Below are positions 43,101-50,979 of a stretch of DNA of 64,000 bases, piece after piece. Location of the stretch: NCBI GenBank assembly GCA_964589935.1, contig CAZPVD010000001.1, positions 1,051,936-1,115,935 on the forward strand, in the 5' to 3' direction. Both the position numbers and the translations under genes were made by a program. The notes under the pieces were generated by a model. It did not search any database, had not been told where the DNA came from, and saw only the letters and a program-made list of their open reading frames with translations. This DNA is from VHCN01 sp964589935. Lineage in GTDB: Bacteria; Verrucomicrobiota; Verrucomicrobiia; Limisphaerales; VHCN01. Position 1 is the stretch's first letter; every line of letters starts with the position of its first letter.

Positions 43101-43262
43101 CGGATGAAGTTCATCGTCGTCAGCGGGATGGATTCCCCGGCCAAGACCATCACGCCGGAGGAGCTCGGCGCGGAAGCCTTCCTGCGCAAGCCCTACAGCG
43201 CGGACGACCTGCTGCACACCGTGCATCAAGTGTTGCGCGGCGAAAAGCCGGCGAAGGAGTAG
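40164..43262 (+). CDS. multi-PAS hybrid sensor histidine kinase
   Basis: 1032 residues, starting with GTG at 40164. About five PAS/PAC modules occupy residues 15-640, each with a W-R-G-E-F, D-I-T-E-R or E-Y-R-I-type PAC block ('GIMNDVTERKRAEEEL', 'VWTDISERKRAE', 'MTRDITERKRAERAL', 'VAEDITERKLAEEE'). The HisKA H-box 'GGIAHDLNNALSPILM' has the phospho-accepting His (near 667). The HATPase_c domain has 'LLNLCVNARDAMPKGG', 'VTDNGDGMTPE' and 'GTGLGLSTVQGIVKNHGG'. A C-terminal receiver has 'ILVVDDEAAV', 'LIVMDIAMPIMDG' and 'FLRKPYS'. No membrane segment, so it is a soluble sensor. Input signal and downstream regulator are unknown; no response regulator lies nearby. Confidence 0.93.
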   Translation: MATNHFDSAFTSTTEQLLLLQAAAMETAANAILITDRAGTVLWVNPAFTTLTGYSAEEAIGMTPRILKSGKHDAAFYKDFWKTILSGQTWRGEFTNRRKDGTLYYDEHTVTPVRAAEGKITHFIGIMNDVTERKRAEEELRNTHEQLQQMLAHSPAVLYQLRVEGRNLVPVVVSDNMERLLGFTVAEALSYDWWLGQLHPEDRDRILAVVSQALEGDGYSTEYRLRHKDGTYRWVQDNNRVLQDTSGQPTQMVGVWTDISERKRAEDALAKGALRYKTLMDLSNDSIHFLDEQGDLVEANPAFYRGLGYTAEEMQGMNVADWEAQFNREEIRKRLRGQMDTSSTFETKHRRKDGTIMDVEAGVTGVRLDGKPILFCMTRDITERKRAERALRQSEERFRELAENIQKVFWMTDKDMTQILYVNPAYEKIWGRSCRSLYERPMSFAEAVLPEDRCHLDAMFQHQSLGEPSDEEYRIARPDGSVRWIRDRSFPILDETGQHYRTGGVAEDITERKLAEEERTRLARELELLLSSTDEGIYGLDLNTNCMFINRAGAEMFGFKPEELIGQNMHTLVHHHRQDGSHYPVEDCPVFKSFRKGEGCRVDTEVFFRKDGTFFPVEYSSHPIRENGVVTGAVVAFNDSTARKQLEAQFLRSQRMESIGALAGGIAHDLNNALSPILMATQLLRMKNTNPDIDHKLALIEDSAKRGAGMVRQVLTFARGSENDRGTVQFKHLVKDMAGITRQTFPKTIDIDCHVASDTWTLQANPTQLHQVLLNLCVNARDAMPKGGTLSLTAANTHLDETCAAISPDAKPGPHVFLTVTDNGDGMTPEVCARIFEPFFTTKALEHGTGLGLSTVQGIVKNHGGFITVQSTPGRGTEFKVYLPAQESAAGAAAEAEPVTPPMGNGELILVVDDEAAVRNIATQTLEMFGYQVVAATDGAQAVAVAAQHLGDLQLIVMDIAMPIMDGPTAIRAIRTIVPRMKFIVVSGMDSPAKTITPEELGAEAFLRKPYSADDLLHTVHQVLRGEKPAKE

Positions 43263-43354
43263 AAGACCCATCTGCTTGTGAGAGGGAAGAAATCCCCGCA
43301 GCGCCTCCGTCCACGGCCAACGCAGGACAAGCACATGAGTCGGTCAGATGCGCA

Positions 43355-43437
43355 CCCTCTCCCAGCGGGAGCAGGTCTCGTGCAACGGCCGACGTGGCTC
43401 CCTCTCCCAGCGGGAGAGGGCCGGGGTGAGGGAGAAA
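43355..43437. repeat. 83-bp composite repeat, copy 1
   Basis: CCCTCTCCCAGCGGGA...GGGTGAGGGAGAA unit, duplicated at 43681-43763 with the same length and near-identical sequence. It contains two palindromic CCCTCTCCC-AGC-GGGAG(AGGG) stems. Such stem-forming units are scattered in many bacterial genomes and often are REP-like elements. Inverted relatives lie at about 43482-43524 and 44233-44272. Confidence 0.75.
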
Positions 43438-43481
43438 GGCCGCGAACCGCTGCCGAATCCATGCCCCGTATGACCCCGCAC

Positions 43482-43524
43482 GTTTTCACCCTCACCCTTT
43501 CCCTCTCCCTGAGGGAGAGGGGAT
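43482..43524. repeat. inverted relative of the CCCTCTCCC repeat
   Basis: CACCCTCACCCTTTCCCTCTCCCTGAGGGAGAGG: the same GGTGAGGG + CCCTCTCC-palindrome modules in the opposite orientation, with a more degenerate stem. Confidence 0.55.
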
Positions 43525-43680
43525 TCACCTCGTCCGCGCAAGGCCGGGGCGGGCGCTTCCGCGCCAGTTGCCTATTCCAAATCGCCAATCTCAAATCGCC
43601 AATCCCATGAACCTCCTCATCGTTGACAACTTCCCGACCACCCGGACGCGCCCGTTGGCGGACACGCAGCCGACGTGGCT

Positions 43681-43763
43681 CCCTCTCCCAGCGGGAGCAG
43701 GTCTCGTGCAACGGCCGGATGCCCTCCCTCTCCCAGCGGGAGAGGGCCGGGGTGAGGGAGAAA
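43681..43763. repeat. 83-bp composite repeat, copy 2
   Basis: Second copy of the 83-bp unit, in direct orientation. It differs from copy 1 mainly in the middle ('CCGGATGCCCTC' for 'CCGACGTGGCTC'), while its flank carries the 'CGACGTGGCT' that is internal to copy 1. This exchange of blocks suggests unequal recombination within a longer array. Confidence 0.75.
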
Positions 43764-43770
43764 ACGCGCT

Positions 43771-44206
43771 TCAACCAGACGGCTTGGTCTCATCCCCAGC
43801 CTTCGGTCTCACGACTCCGGGCCGGCAATACTCCGGCATGGGTTGCGGCGCGCGTTCTTGTAGCGCCTGCCAGATGGCGTCGCGAACCACTTCCCTTTCC
43901 CGCCGCAGCCGCGCATTCCAAAAACGCAGCACCTTGATGCCTCGTTTCGCGAGCCAGACATCCCGCTCGGCATCGGCTTGCCGGTGCTCCGGATGGCCGT
44001 GCTGCGTGCCGTCCAGTTCGATATTCACCTTCGCCTTCATGCAGTAGAAGTCCAAAATATGCGGGCCAAGCGGATGCTGCCGCCGGAACTTGTAGGCGGA
44101 GAAGCGGCGGTCTCGCAGCCAGCGCCAGAGCAGTTGCTCGGCCCAAGTGTCGCCGTGCCGCAGTTTTGCGGGCGACGGACGTTTGTTTGGGAGACTGTTT
44201 TAACAA
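43771..44206 (-). pseudogene. frameshifted DUF559 endonuclease-domain gene
   Basis: The two minus-strand frames together give a DUF559 protein. The first part starts at TTG 44206 ('LKQSPKQTSVARK'). The frame then shifts at a run of four A (forward-strand TTTT, 44164-44167), and the second part continues 'LRHGDTWAEQLLWRWLRDRR', 'FSAYKFRRQHPLGPHILDFY', 'VNIELDGTQHGHPEH' and 'GIKVLRFWNARLRRE'. The catalytic D-x-x-E/D core of the Vsr-like nuclease fold is intact in the second part (I-E-L-D-G). One extra A restores homology if removed. It lies between inverted palindromic repeats, suggesting a mobile or dispensable gene. Sequencing error is the alternative. Confidence 0.7.
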
Positions 44207-44232
44207 CGGGCGGTGTTCAGGTTGATGAAGCT

Positions 44233-44272
44233 GTTCTCCCTCACCCTTACCCTCTCCCGCTGGGAGAGGGAA
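44233..44272. repeat. inverted relative of the CCCTCTCCC repeat, copy near pseudogene
   Basis: GTTCTCCCTCACCC..TACCCTCTCCCGCTGGGAGAGGG, an inverted copy that closes the repeat-rich block. It lies 27 bp from the 5' end of the broken DUF559 gene, so two inverted repeats flank that pseudogene. Confidence 0.6.
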
Positions 44273-44409
44273 TCGGTTTTCGCGCCAGTCTGCAAATCGT
44301 CACACATCATGCTTCGACACGACCAAGAGAAAAGGCTTTGAAGACCTCATACATGGTCAAAAAGAGCCATTCTTGCGCAAGTGGTTGCGCTACTGGTGCT
44401 TAAACCGTC

Positions 44410-44724
44410 CCGACCGGAGCAATAATTGACCCGACCGCTCCAATAATTGATCCGACCGGCGCAATAACCGACCCGACCGGGGCAATAATTGCCGCTACCG
44501 GAGCGATGATTGATGTTACCGGGACGATAATTGATACAACCGGACTGATTGTTGACGCGACCGCTTCAATAACTAAGCCGACCGGCGCAATCCTTGATGC
44601 GACCGAGGCAATAATTCATCCGACCGAGACTCGGATTCATCTGACCGGGGTAATAATCGGTTCGACCGGGAGGATTTCCGATACGACCGGTTCAATGATT
44701 CAGCCGACCGGAAGGTTGATGATG
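44410..44724. repeat. phased 21-bp tandem repeat array
   Basis: Fourteen full units of exactly 21 bp (44410-44703) and a partial fifteenth, with no insertion or deletion. Consensus CCGACCGGNGCAATAATTGAT; most units keep the central ACCG(G) and the ATAATTGA core, while other positions vary. Because 21 is divisible by three the array is open in one frame (T-G-A-I-I-D-P repeats), but there is no credible start or RBS. The period equals two turns of B-DNA, so the cores lie on one face of the helix. It sits between the DUF559 pseudogene and the 3' end of the PFK gene. Confidence 0.8.
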
Positions 44725-44741
44725 GCGCCCGCCTTGCGGAC

Positions 44742-46013
44742 TCACGCGCGCGGCGGGAGTTTCTTCCCGACCGGAGAGCGTTCGAGCACGGCGAACTTCG
44801 GCAGGCCGTTCTCCATCGGCATCTTCACCTCGCCCTCGACCAGCGGCCGCGCGTAGGCGAGGAATTTCTCGTTCACCATCATGCCGTCCTCGGCGATCCA
44901 GTCGCGCGGGATGAAGTGCTCGACATTCGCGATGTCGCCGAGCGGCTGCACGCCCGTCTCCCAACGGTAGGGCGTCTCGCTGGTGCGGACGATCTTCACC
45001 ATGAAACCGCTCTGGCCCGCGATCGCGGCCTTGACCGCGGCTTCGCCGCACGCGGCGGCCTCGGTTGCGTCGGTGAGGCTGGCGAAGTGCGCGGCGGCGC
45101 GCTGCGCGTAGCCGAGCTTCACGGTGCGCGTCTTCAAATTCATCCTGCCCTGGATTTTTTCCGCGAGCCGGTCCGCCGCGCCGCCGAGCACGGCGTGGCC
45201 GAACGAGTCGAGGCGCGATTTGTCCACGCCGACTTCCTCGCCGTTCGCATACTTGATGCCCTCGCCGCAGACGACGATGCAATACTTCAACGCGGCGACG
45301 GTGTCCTTCACCTTCGCGAGGAACTTGTCTTCGTCGAAGGGAATTTCCGGCAGCAAAATGATGTGCGGCGCGTCGTTGGGCGAGCGCTTCGCCACGACGG
45401 TGCCGCCGGCGATCCAACCCGCGGCGCGGCCCATGACCTCGATGATGCAGCAGGAGCCGTCGTCGGTGGCCATGCTGCCCACGTCGGCGGCGACTTCCAT
45501 GACGGTGGCGGCGTTGTATTTGATGACTGAGCCGTAGCCGGGGCAGTGGTCGGTGTGCGGCAGGTCGTTGTCAATCGTCTTGGGCACGCCGATGACGCGC
45601 ATCTCGTAGCCGCGCGCGATGGCCTGCTCGTGAATCTTGTGCGCGGTGTCTTGCGAGTCGTTTCCGCCAGCGTAGAAGAAGTAGCGGATGTTGTGCGCGG
45701 TGAAGACTTCAAACAAACGATCCATGTCTTTCGCGGCTTTTTCAGGCTTTTTCTTGAAATCGAGCTTGTAACGGCACGTGCCGAGCGCGGCGGCGGGCGT
45801 GTGCTTGAGGCCCTCGATGGTGCGGGCCTTCTCGTCGTTGAGGTCAATGAGTTCCTCGTTGAGGATGCCGAGGATGCCGTTGAGGCCGCCGTAGATTTCC
45901 TCGATGCACTCGTGGCGTCCGGCTTCCTGAATGACGCCTGCGACACTGGCGTTGATGACGGCCGTCGGGCCGCCGCTCTGCGCCACCAAAAGGTTTCCGA
46001 TGAGTTCTGCCAT
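44742..46013 (-). CDS. PPi-type 6-phosphofructokinase
   Basis: 423 residues. N-terminus 'NLLVAQSGGPTAVINASVAG' and 'EIYGGLNGIL' are the PFK start. The key segment 'YAGGNDSQDTAHKIH' and 'GVPKTIDNDLPHTDHCPGYG' carry the P-K-T-I-D-N-D motif with Lys typical of PPi-dependent enzymes, and the G-G-N-D-S in place of G-G-D-G-S/T of ATP enzymes. It interconverts fructose-6-phosphate and fructose-1,6-bisphosphate, probably reversibly with pyrophosphate. Length (423) fits the short clade II/PPi-PFK group. It stands alone; its 3' end abuts the 21-bp array. Confidence 0.88.
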   Translation of the reverse strand: MAELIGNLLVAQSGGPTAVINASVAGVIQEAGRHECIEEIYGGLNGILGILNEELIDLNDEKARTIEGLKHTPAAALGTCRYKLDFKKKPEKAAKDMDRLFEVFTAHNIRYFFYAGGNDSQDTAHKIHEQAIARGYEMRVIGVPKTIDNDLPHTDHCPGYGSVIKYNAATVMEVAADVGSMATDDGSCCIIEVMGRAAGWIAGGTVVAKRSPNDAPHIILLPEIPFDEDKFLAKVKDTVAALKYCIVVCGEGIKYANGEEVGVDKSRLDSFGHAVLGGAADRLAEKIQGRMNLKTRTVKLGYAQRAAAHFASLTDATEAAACGEAAVKAAIAGQSGFMVKIVRTSETPYRWETGVQPLGDIANVEHFIPRDWIAEDGMMVNEKFLAYARPLVEGEVKMPMENGLPKFAVLERSPVGKKLPPRA

Positions 46014-46135
46014 AATTCAAAAACGCTTCGCGTCGCAACGCGGCGGAAGGGTGAACCCACCGTGCCCCGGCGCAAAATCGGGCGAGACGATGCCAACCGC
46101 GCACGGTGCTGTCAAAGTCGGAATTCACCCACCGT

Positions 46136-48121
46136 TCAAGGCTGTTTTAACACGCGCTTGTCGCCGTCGCGGCGCGTGATGCCGTCGCGGTCGAGACGTT
46201 CGAGCAGCGGAATGAGCACGCGGCGGTTCGTCCCGAGCGCCTGACGGATGTCGCTCGTAGTCGAGGGGCCGTTTTTGCGGATGTGCTGCCGGACCAAATC
46301 GGCCGCGCGCTGGAAATGCTCGGCGAGCAGCACGATGTCCTCGCTCAACTCGACAGCCGCGCCGGAGTTCACGAGGAAGCGCAGCGCCTGCTGCGTGAGC
46401 GCGTCGGGGGCAAGTTCCTTGCGCGACGGCACGTCGAGCGGCTTGGCCGAAAGCGCGGTGCGCACCTTGGCTCCCGCCGCTTGCAACTGCGGCGGCAGCG
46501 CGAGCTTGTGCGACGCGCGCCGGATGGCATTGCCCGTCTGCGCGAATCCGCCGGCGCACAGTGCCGTCACGAGCGGCTCGAACAATTCCGGCGCGGGCAG
46601 TTGCTTCACCATCGCGGTGCGCAGTTCACTCAGCGCGAGACCGGGCCGGTCAGGATGCGCCTTGTGCGCGGCGTCAACCACGCCACCCGCCTTCTGCTGC
46701 ATTGCCTGCCACCATCCGGTCTCGATGAGCCATTCGCTTGCGGCGAGCGCCCGCTTCTCGTTCACGGCGCAGGTGAGTGCGGTGGAAATTTCCGCGGCGC
46801 TGAACCGGCACTTCACAAGGAAGCCAGTCCGCTTCACCGCGCCGTTTCGCGAAAGCTGCGAACGCACGAGCGCATCCACGTTGTCGGGCGCATCGGAGCG
46901 GGCTTGCAAAAACTTCCGCCGCACTTCGCTGCGGAACTGACGGCGATTGGCGTCCGGGTCGAGAAGAATTCCGCCCGCGAGCGTGGCCTGTTCCGACCAG
47001 TCGCGAATGATGAAGCGGTCGCCGATGAAGGCATACACTGGCGACTCGAAGCGCAACTGCGCCAGCGCCCGCTCGCCGGGCGCGAGCTGCTTTGCGTCGA
47101 GCAGGTGGACGCGCGCGGGCGTGTTGCCGCTGCCGTGGTGGACGCGCACAAGAGTGTCGTCCTTGAGCGGGCGCGCCGCGGCGGTCTTGAACGCGGGCCG
47201 CGCGTCGTCACGCGTTGTCGTTGCTTCACCTTGCGCAGCAACGAGGCGAGCGGATTTTTCGAGCACCACGTCCCACGTCTTCGTCGCGTCGCCAAACTCG
47301 GCAAGCGTGATGACTTCGCCGCGTTCGATAGCTTCGCTGCCAGCGGTCGCACCCTGCACATCGGGCAGATTCACCGCGGTGCGGCTGCCGGGGAGGCTGA
47401 GTTCCACGTCACTGCTGTGATTTTGCAGGCTGCGCACCTTTGCGGCGCGCGCACCGGGTTGCACGACGACGCCCTGCCCGCGCTTGAGCGCGCCGCCGAT
47501 GAGCGTGCCGGTGACAACGGTGCCGATGCCGCGCAGCGTGAACACGCGGTCCACGGGCAGGCGCGGCTTGGCGATGTCGCGCGGCGGCGGCGTGTCCGCC
47601 AGCACGCGCGCGACGGTCTGCTTGAGTTCCTCGATGCCGCGTCCGCTGACGACCGACGTGGGCACGATGGGTGCGGCGGCAAACGGCGTGTTCGCGAGTT
47701 TGTCGCGCAACGCCGCGAGACTCGCGGCTTCGTTTTGAGCGAGATCAATCTTGGTCAGCGCCACGACTGCGCGGGAGACGCCGAGGTGGGTGAGGATTTG
47801 CAGGTGCTCCTCGGTTTGCGGCATCCAGCCGTCGTCCGCGGCGACGATGAAGAGCGCGAGGTCAATCGAGCCGACGCCTGCGACCATGTTCTTGACGAAG
47901 TCCTCGTGGCCCGGCACGTCCACGATGCCCACATCGAGAGTGGAAGACCGAGGATCGGCAGTCGAAAGCCGAAGATGCGCGAAGCCGAGGTCAATGGTGA
48001 TACCGCGGGCCTTTTCCTCCGGCAGGCGGTCCGGGTCGGTGCCGGTGAGCGCCTTGACGAGCGAACTTTTGCCGTGGTCCACGTGCCCGGCTGTGGCGAG
48101 GATGAAATGCGTTGCGGCCAT
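46136..48121 (-). CDS. selB: selenocysteine-specific elongation factor SelB
   Basis: 661 residues from the ATG at 48121. G1 'ATAGHVDHGKSSLVKALTG', switch/G2 'EEKARGITIDLGFAHL', G3 'DVPGHEDFVKNM' and G4 'TKID' define the EF-Tu-like GTPase. The domain II-III region follows, then a C-terminal set of winged helices (from about residue 420) that bind the SECIS hairpin. The last winged-helix part reads 'IRKNGPSTTSDIRQALGTNR' and 'LLERLDRDGITRRDGDKRVL'. SelB delivers Sec-tRNA-Sec to UGA codons marked by SECIS. It lies on the minus strand about 3 kb from the selW-selC-selD-selA block and completes the pathway in this window. Confidence 0.93.
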   Translation of the reverse strand: MAATHFILATAGHVDHGKSSLVKALTGTDPDRLPEEKARGITIDLGFAHLRLSTADPRSSTLDVGIVDVPGHEDFVKNMVAGVGSIDLALFIVAADDGWMPQTEEHLQILTHLGVSRAVVALTKIDLAQNEAASLAALRDKLANTPFAAAPIVPTSVVSGRGIEELKQTVARVLADTPPPRDIAKPRLPVDRVFTLRGIGTVVTGTLIGGALKRGQGVVVQPGARAAKVRSLQNHSSDVELSLPGSRTAVNLPDVQGATAGSEAIERGEVITLAEFGDATKTWDVVLEKSARLVAAQGEATTTRDDARPAFKTAAARPLKDDTLVRVHHGSGNTPARVHLLDAKQLAPGERALAQLRFESPVYAFIGDRFIIRDWSEQATLAGGILLDPDANRRQFRSEVRRKFLQARSDAPDNVDALVRSQLSRNGAVKRTGFLVKCRFSAAEISTALTCAVNEKRALAASEWLIETGWWQAMQQKAGGVVDAAHKAHPDRPGLALSELRTAMVKQLPAPELFEPLVTALCAGGFAQTGNAIRRASHKLALPPQLQAAGAKVRTALSAKPLDVPSRKELAPDALTQQALRFLVNSGAAVELSEDIVLLAEHFQRAADLVRQHIRKNGPSTTSDIRQALGTNRRVLIPLLERLDRDGITRRDGDKRVLKQP

Positions 48122-48172
48122 CGCGGGCGATTGTCGGGAAGACCGTGGCGAATTCAACTGCAATGCGCGCGC

Positions 48173-49225
48173 TCACTGCGAGCCGAGCTTCGGCGGCGCA
48201 TCCTCGACGCCAAGTCTTTCGCGCAGCCACGCACTGAACGCGTCGGCCTTGGGCTGGTCATACCAGTCGGCGAGTTCCTCGGTTCGTCCATCGCGCAGTT
48301 CCAGCGTCGGCGAGTAGCTGTAAGTCGTCCCGCCTTTCGAGCTGCGGTGCTCGTGGCATTTGACCTCGACAGCGGTGACTTCGCTGAACGCGACCTGCAT
48401 CGGACGCTTGCGCCCTGAGTTGCAAGGCAGCGTGAGCATGCGGCTTCCCGCGTCGAGCACGAGGTCTTCCGCGCCGGAGTTGATGCGTTTGCGGTGGTGT
48501 GCAAACGCCAGCGCCGCCGCGCCAAGCACAACGCTCCAGCCGGCGACAGCGACCTTGATGGATGGCGTGAAGCCCGTCGAAAAACCGATGATGAAAATCA
48601 GCGCGAACCCCGTGCCGCCCGCCGCCGCAAGCGCCGCGTGGATGGGCATGAACGCAGCCATGCGCGCACGTGTCTCAAACCTTTCCTGGAACAACTGCAC
48701 GCCGCCGGCTTCCGGCGACACCTTCCGCCGCAGCCTTGCCAGCGGGATTGACCAGATAGCGAGCATGAAGCAGTTGAACGGTGTGAGGAACAATCCGAGG
48801 AAAAGTTCATCGCCTTCGATGCCTGTTTTCAGCACGGCCCGTGTCGGGTCGGTCTGGTCGTAGTAAACCGTGATTTCCTTGCCGGCAGGAAACGCCGCGA
48901 CAGTGGCGTTCGCCCAGCGCGAATCCGAGTTGGACATTTCACCGAAGTGATACACGTCGCCGGTGAGCTTCTGACCGTTCACCTCGTAGGTGTAGAAGAT
49001 TTTTGGTTTGTAACTCGTGCTGCCCTTGGAGCCGCGCGAGCGGATGACTTCGCTGCGCGTGATACGGCCGGGCACCGTCGCGTAACTCCGTGCCTGAAGC
49101 CTCTGATACGCCGTGCGCGCAATCATCACGTCGAACACAAGCGTGATGGAAGACCAGAACAGTCCAAAGACAACGAGGAAACAGCCGCCGGCTTGCACTG
49201 TTGCCTTGTAGCGGAACGTTGCCAT
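48173..49225 (-). CDS. DUF3592-type membrane protein
   Basis: 350 residues. N-terminal helix 'GGCFLVVFGLFWSSITLVFD', then an extracytoplasmic DUF3592 domain ('ATVPGRITRSEVIRSRG', 'YTYEVNGQKLTGDVYHFG', 'ITVYYDQTDPTRAVL'). Three further helices follow ('LTPFNCFMLAIWSIPLARL', 'GGTGFALIFIIGFSTG', 'AGWSVVLGAAALAFAH') and a soluble C-terminal domain ('DLVLDAGSRMLTLP', 'LELRDGRTEELADWYD'). The function is unknown. It lies 51 nt upstream of selB on the same strand and may be co-transcribed; nothing links it to Sec biosynthesis. Confidence 0.75.
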   Translation of the reverse strand: MATFRYKATVQAGGCFLVVFGLFWSSITLVFDVMIARTAYQRLQARSYATVPGRITRSEVIRSRGSKGSTSYKPKIFYTYEVNGQKLTGDVYHFGEMSNSDSRWANATVAAFPAGKEITVYYDQTDPTRAVLKTGIEGDELFLGLFLTPFNCFMLAIWSIPLARLRRKVSPEAGGVQLFQERFETRARMAAFMPIHAALAAAGGTGFALIFIIGFSTGFTPSIKVAVAGWSVVLGAAALAFAHHRKRINSGAEDLVLDAGSRMLTLPCNSGRKRPMQVAFSEVTAVEVKCHEHRSSKGGTTYSYSPTLELRDGRTEELADWYDQPKADAFSAWLRERLGVEDAPPKLGSQ

Positions 49226-49249
49226 GGCTGGAAGCGGGAAAGTTGCTCG

Positions 49250-50872
49250 CTATTTCCCCTTCAACACGACTGGCAGATTTTGGATTTCCCAATCGCGCTT
49301 GCCATCAAGGTAAATCAGCCATTCGGCGCACGCGCTGATGAGGTGCGCGTAGCCGCCGGTGTCGCTCATGTCTTCCCACGTGTAACCACCGCCCATCGAG
49401 CCGGCGCCCATGCCGGTAGGGATGTAGCCCTTCTCCTTGAAGATGGCAGCCCACGTGCGCAGGCCGCGGCCGAGTTCGCGTTCGAGCGCACCCTTCACAT
49501 CCGCGCTGCGCAAGGGCTTGGCGCGCGCGTCATCCGCGCCGAGTTTGCTTTCCGCCTCCTTCAACGCGTCGGGAAACGCCTTCATCGCCTGCAACGCCCA
49601 ACCTGTCACGACCATGTTCTGCGGCCCGAAGCGCGAGCCAATCGGGCGCGGGCCTTTGTTCGGGCCTTTGCGGTCGGAACGGTAGTCCTCCGGCTTGCCG
49701 TCCTTGAAGTAATACGGGTGCAGATCGAAGCGGTTGATGCCCGGCGGCACCTCGGCGTCGTCTGAGTAGAGACGGTAAAGCATCGGCTGCGTGAAGGCGT
49801 CGTAAATCACCTTGAAGGCCAGCGGGCGCGGCAGCGTGCCGTGGCGCGCGATGCCGGAGTAGTAGGTGTATTCCTGGTCGTCGGCGAATGCCGGCGTGGA
49901 CACGCGCTGGCCGGGCTTGAAGTTCACAAGGCAGTTCACGTAATGGTTCGCGGGCGTCCAGTTTGAGGCGGCCTCGCCGTCTGGGATACGCCGCAACTCG
50001 TCCGCGAGGCCGTGGCTCAGTCCGTAGGCCGCGCACACGGCGGGAATGTGGCCGTGATGATTCATGCGGCACTGGTGCAGGTTCTTCGCGGCCTCGGCGA
50101 CTTCAGTGACGAGCGTTTTGTCTGCGGCGTCGGTGGAATCCTTTAGCAGCAGCCACACGACTTCGAGCATCACGCCGAGGTCCTGCGCGAGATGGTTCGA
50201 CGAGCCGTGCGAGTAGCCGCGCAGCTTGTATTGCGGATTCGCCTCGCCCTTCGCGGCGAACTCGTCGTGACCGGCGAAATTCAACAGCGCGCGTTTCTTC
50301 ACCGCCATTTCGAGGCTCACGCTCGCGCCGTCATCCCACCAATACGGCACGAAGCCCTTCTCGCCCTTCTGTAACTGGTGCTCGCGGTCGAACGTGTGCG
50401 CATCCGGCGCGGCATTGTTGTTGTTGGGCGTAAAAAGTTCGTCCGAATGGTTCAGCATCTTCAGGTAGAACGGCAGCACCCATTGCGTGAGGAAATCCTT
50501 GTAATACTTGTCGCCCGTGGCGCGGTAGGCGTTGACGAGCGCGGCGGCAAACCACGCGCCGTCGTGCATCGTGTCCAGCGCCTCGCCCTGGATCCACTGG
50601 TCGGGCTGGCCTTTGCGCCCGGTGTTGAAATACTCATAGAGCATCCCGCGCTGCGGTGATTGCGCGGCGCGCTTGAGATGGTTTTCAAAAACGTATTCCG
50701 CGAGCTGGCGCATGAAGGCACGTGTCTCGGCGGCGGACATCGGGCCTTGCAGGTGCGCCTTCGCCCACGCCGGCTCGGGCGCTTCGGCGGCGCGGCACGG
50801 TGCCGCAACGAGCAGCACACAGGCGAAACAAATTGTGCGCAGTGTCTGGCGGAGAATTCTTTCGGTGGTCAC
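49250..50872 (-). CDS. secreted protein, probable alpha/alpha-toroid fold
   Basis: 540 residues from a GTG at 50872 (a TTG at 50878 is also possible). Signal peptide 'TICFACVLLVAAPCRAA'. Conserved-looking blocks are 'YEYFNTGRKGQPDQWIQGEA', 'LDTMHDGAWFAAALVNAYRA', 'FVPYWWDDGASVSLEM', 'MNHHGHIPAVCAAYGLSHG' and 'AWLIYLDGKRDWEIQNLP'. The Trp/Asp-rich helical pattern suggests an (alpha/alpha)6 barrel of glycosidase or polysaccharide-lyase type, but I cannot name the family. It is divergent from the SelW-like gene by 107 nt, so the two share a promoter region. Confidence 0.6.
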   Translation of the reverse strand: MTTERILRQTLRTICFACVLLVAAPCRAAEAPEPAWAKAHLQGPMSAAETRAFMRQLAEYVFENHLKRAAQSPQRGMLYEYFNTGRKGQPDQWIQGEALDTMHDGAWFAAALVNAYRATGDKYYKDFLTQWVLPFYLKMLNHSDELFTPNNNNAAPDAHTFDREHQLQKGEKGFVPYWWDDGASVSLEMAVKKRALLNFAGHDEFAAKGEANPQYKLRGYSHGSSNHLAQDLGVMLEVVWLLLKDSTDAADKTLVTEVAEAAKNLHQCRMNHHGHIPAVCAAYGLSHGLADELRRIPDGEAASNWTPANHYVNCLVNFKPGQRVSTPAFADDQEYTYYSGIARHGTLPRPLAFKVIYDAFTQPMLYRLYSDDAEVPPGINRFDLHPYYFKDGKPEDYRSDRKGPNKGPRPIGSRFGPQNMVVTGWALQAMKAFPDALKEAESKLGADDARAKPLRSADVKGALERELGRGLRTWAAIFKEKGYIPTGMGAGSMGGGYTWEDMSDTGGYAHLISACAEWLIYLDGKRDWEIQNLPVVLKGK

Positions 50873-50979
50873 GCACAAGGTTTATCAGAGTTTGCCGCCG
50901 CGCAGCAAGGAACGCGAGGCGTTGCACTGCTCCGCTTGACGCCTCACCGCCCCTGACCTACTGTGCGCGCAACGAAATC

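Noticed and set aside
44410..44724. 21-bp array as a CRISPR array or as a repeat protein gene
   Set aside because: Units are adjacent with no unique spacers of 25-40 nt and no cas genes nearby. As a protein there is no start codon or RBS and the frame is open by the multiple-of-three period alone.
46283..48418. 711-residue plus-strand frame opposite selB
   Set aside because: Antisense shadow of selB; no recognisable motif and codon pattern is that of the opposite strand.
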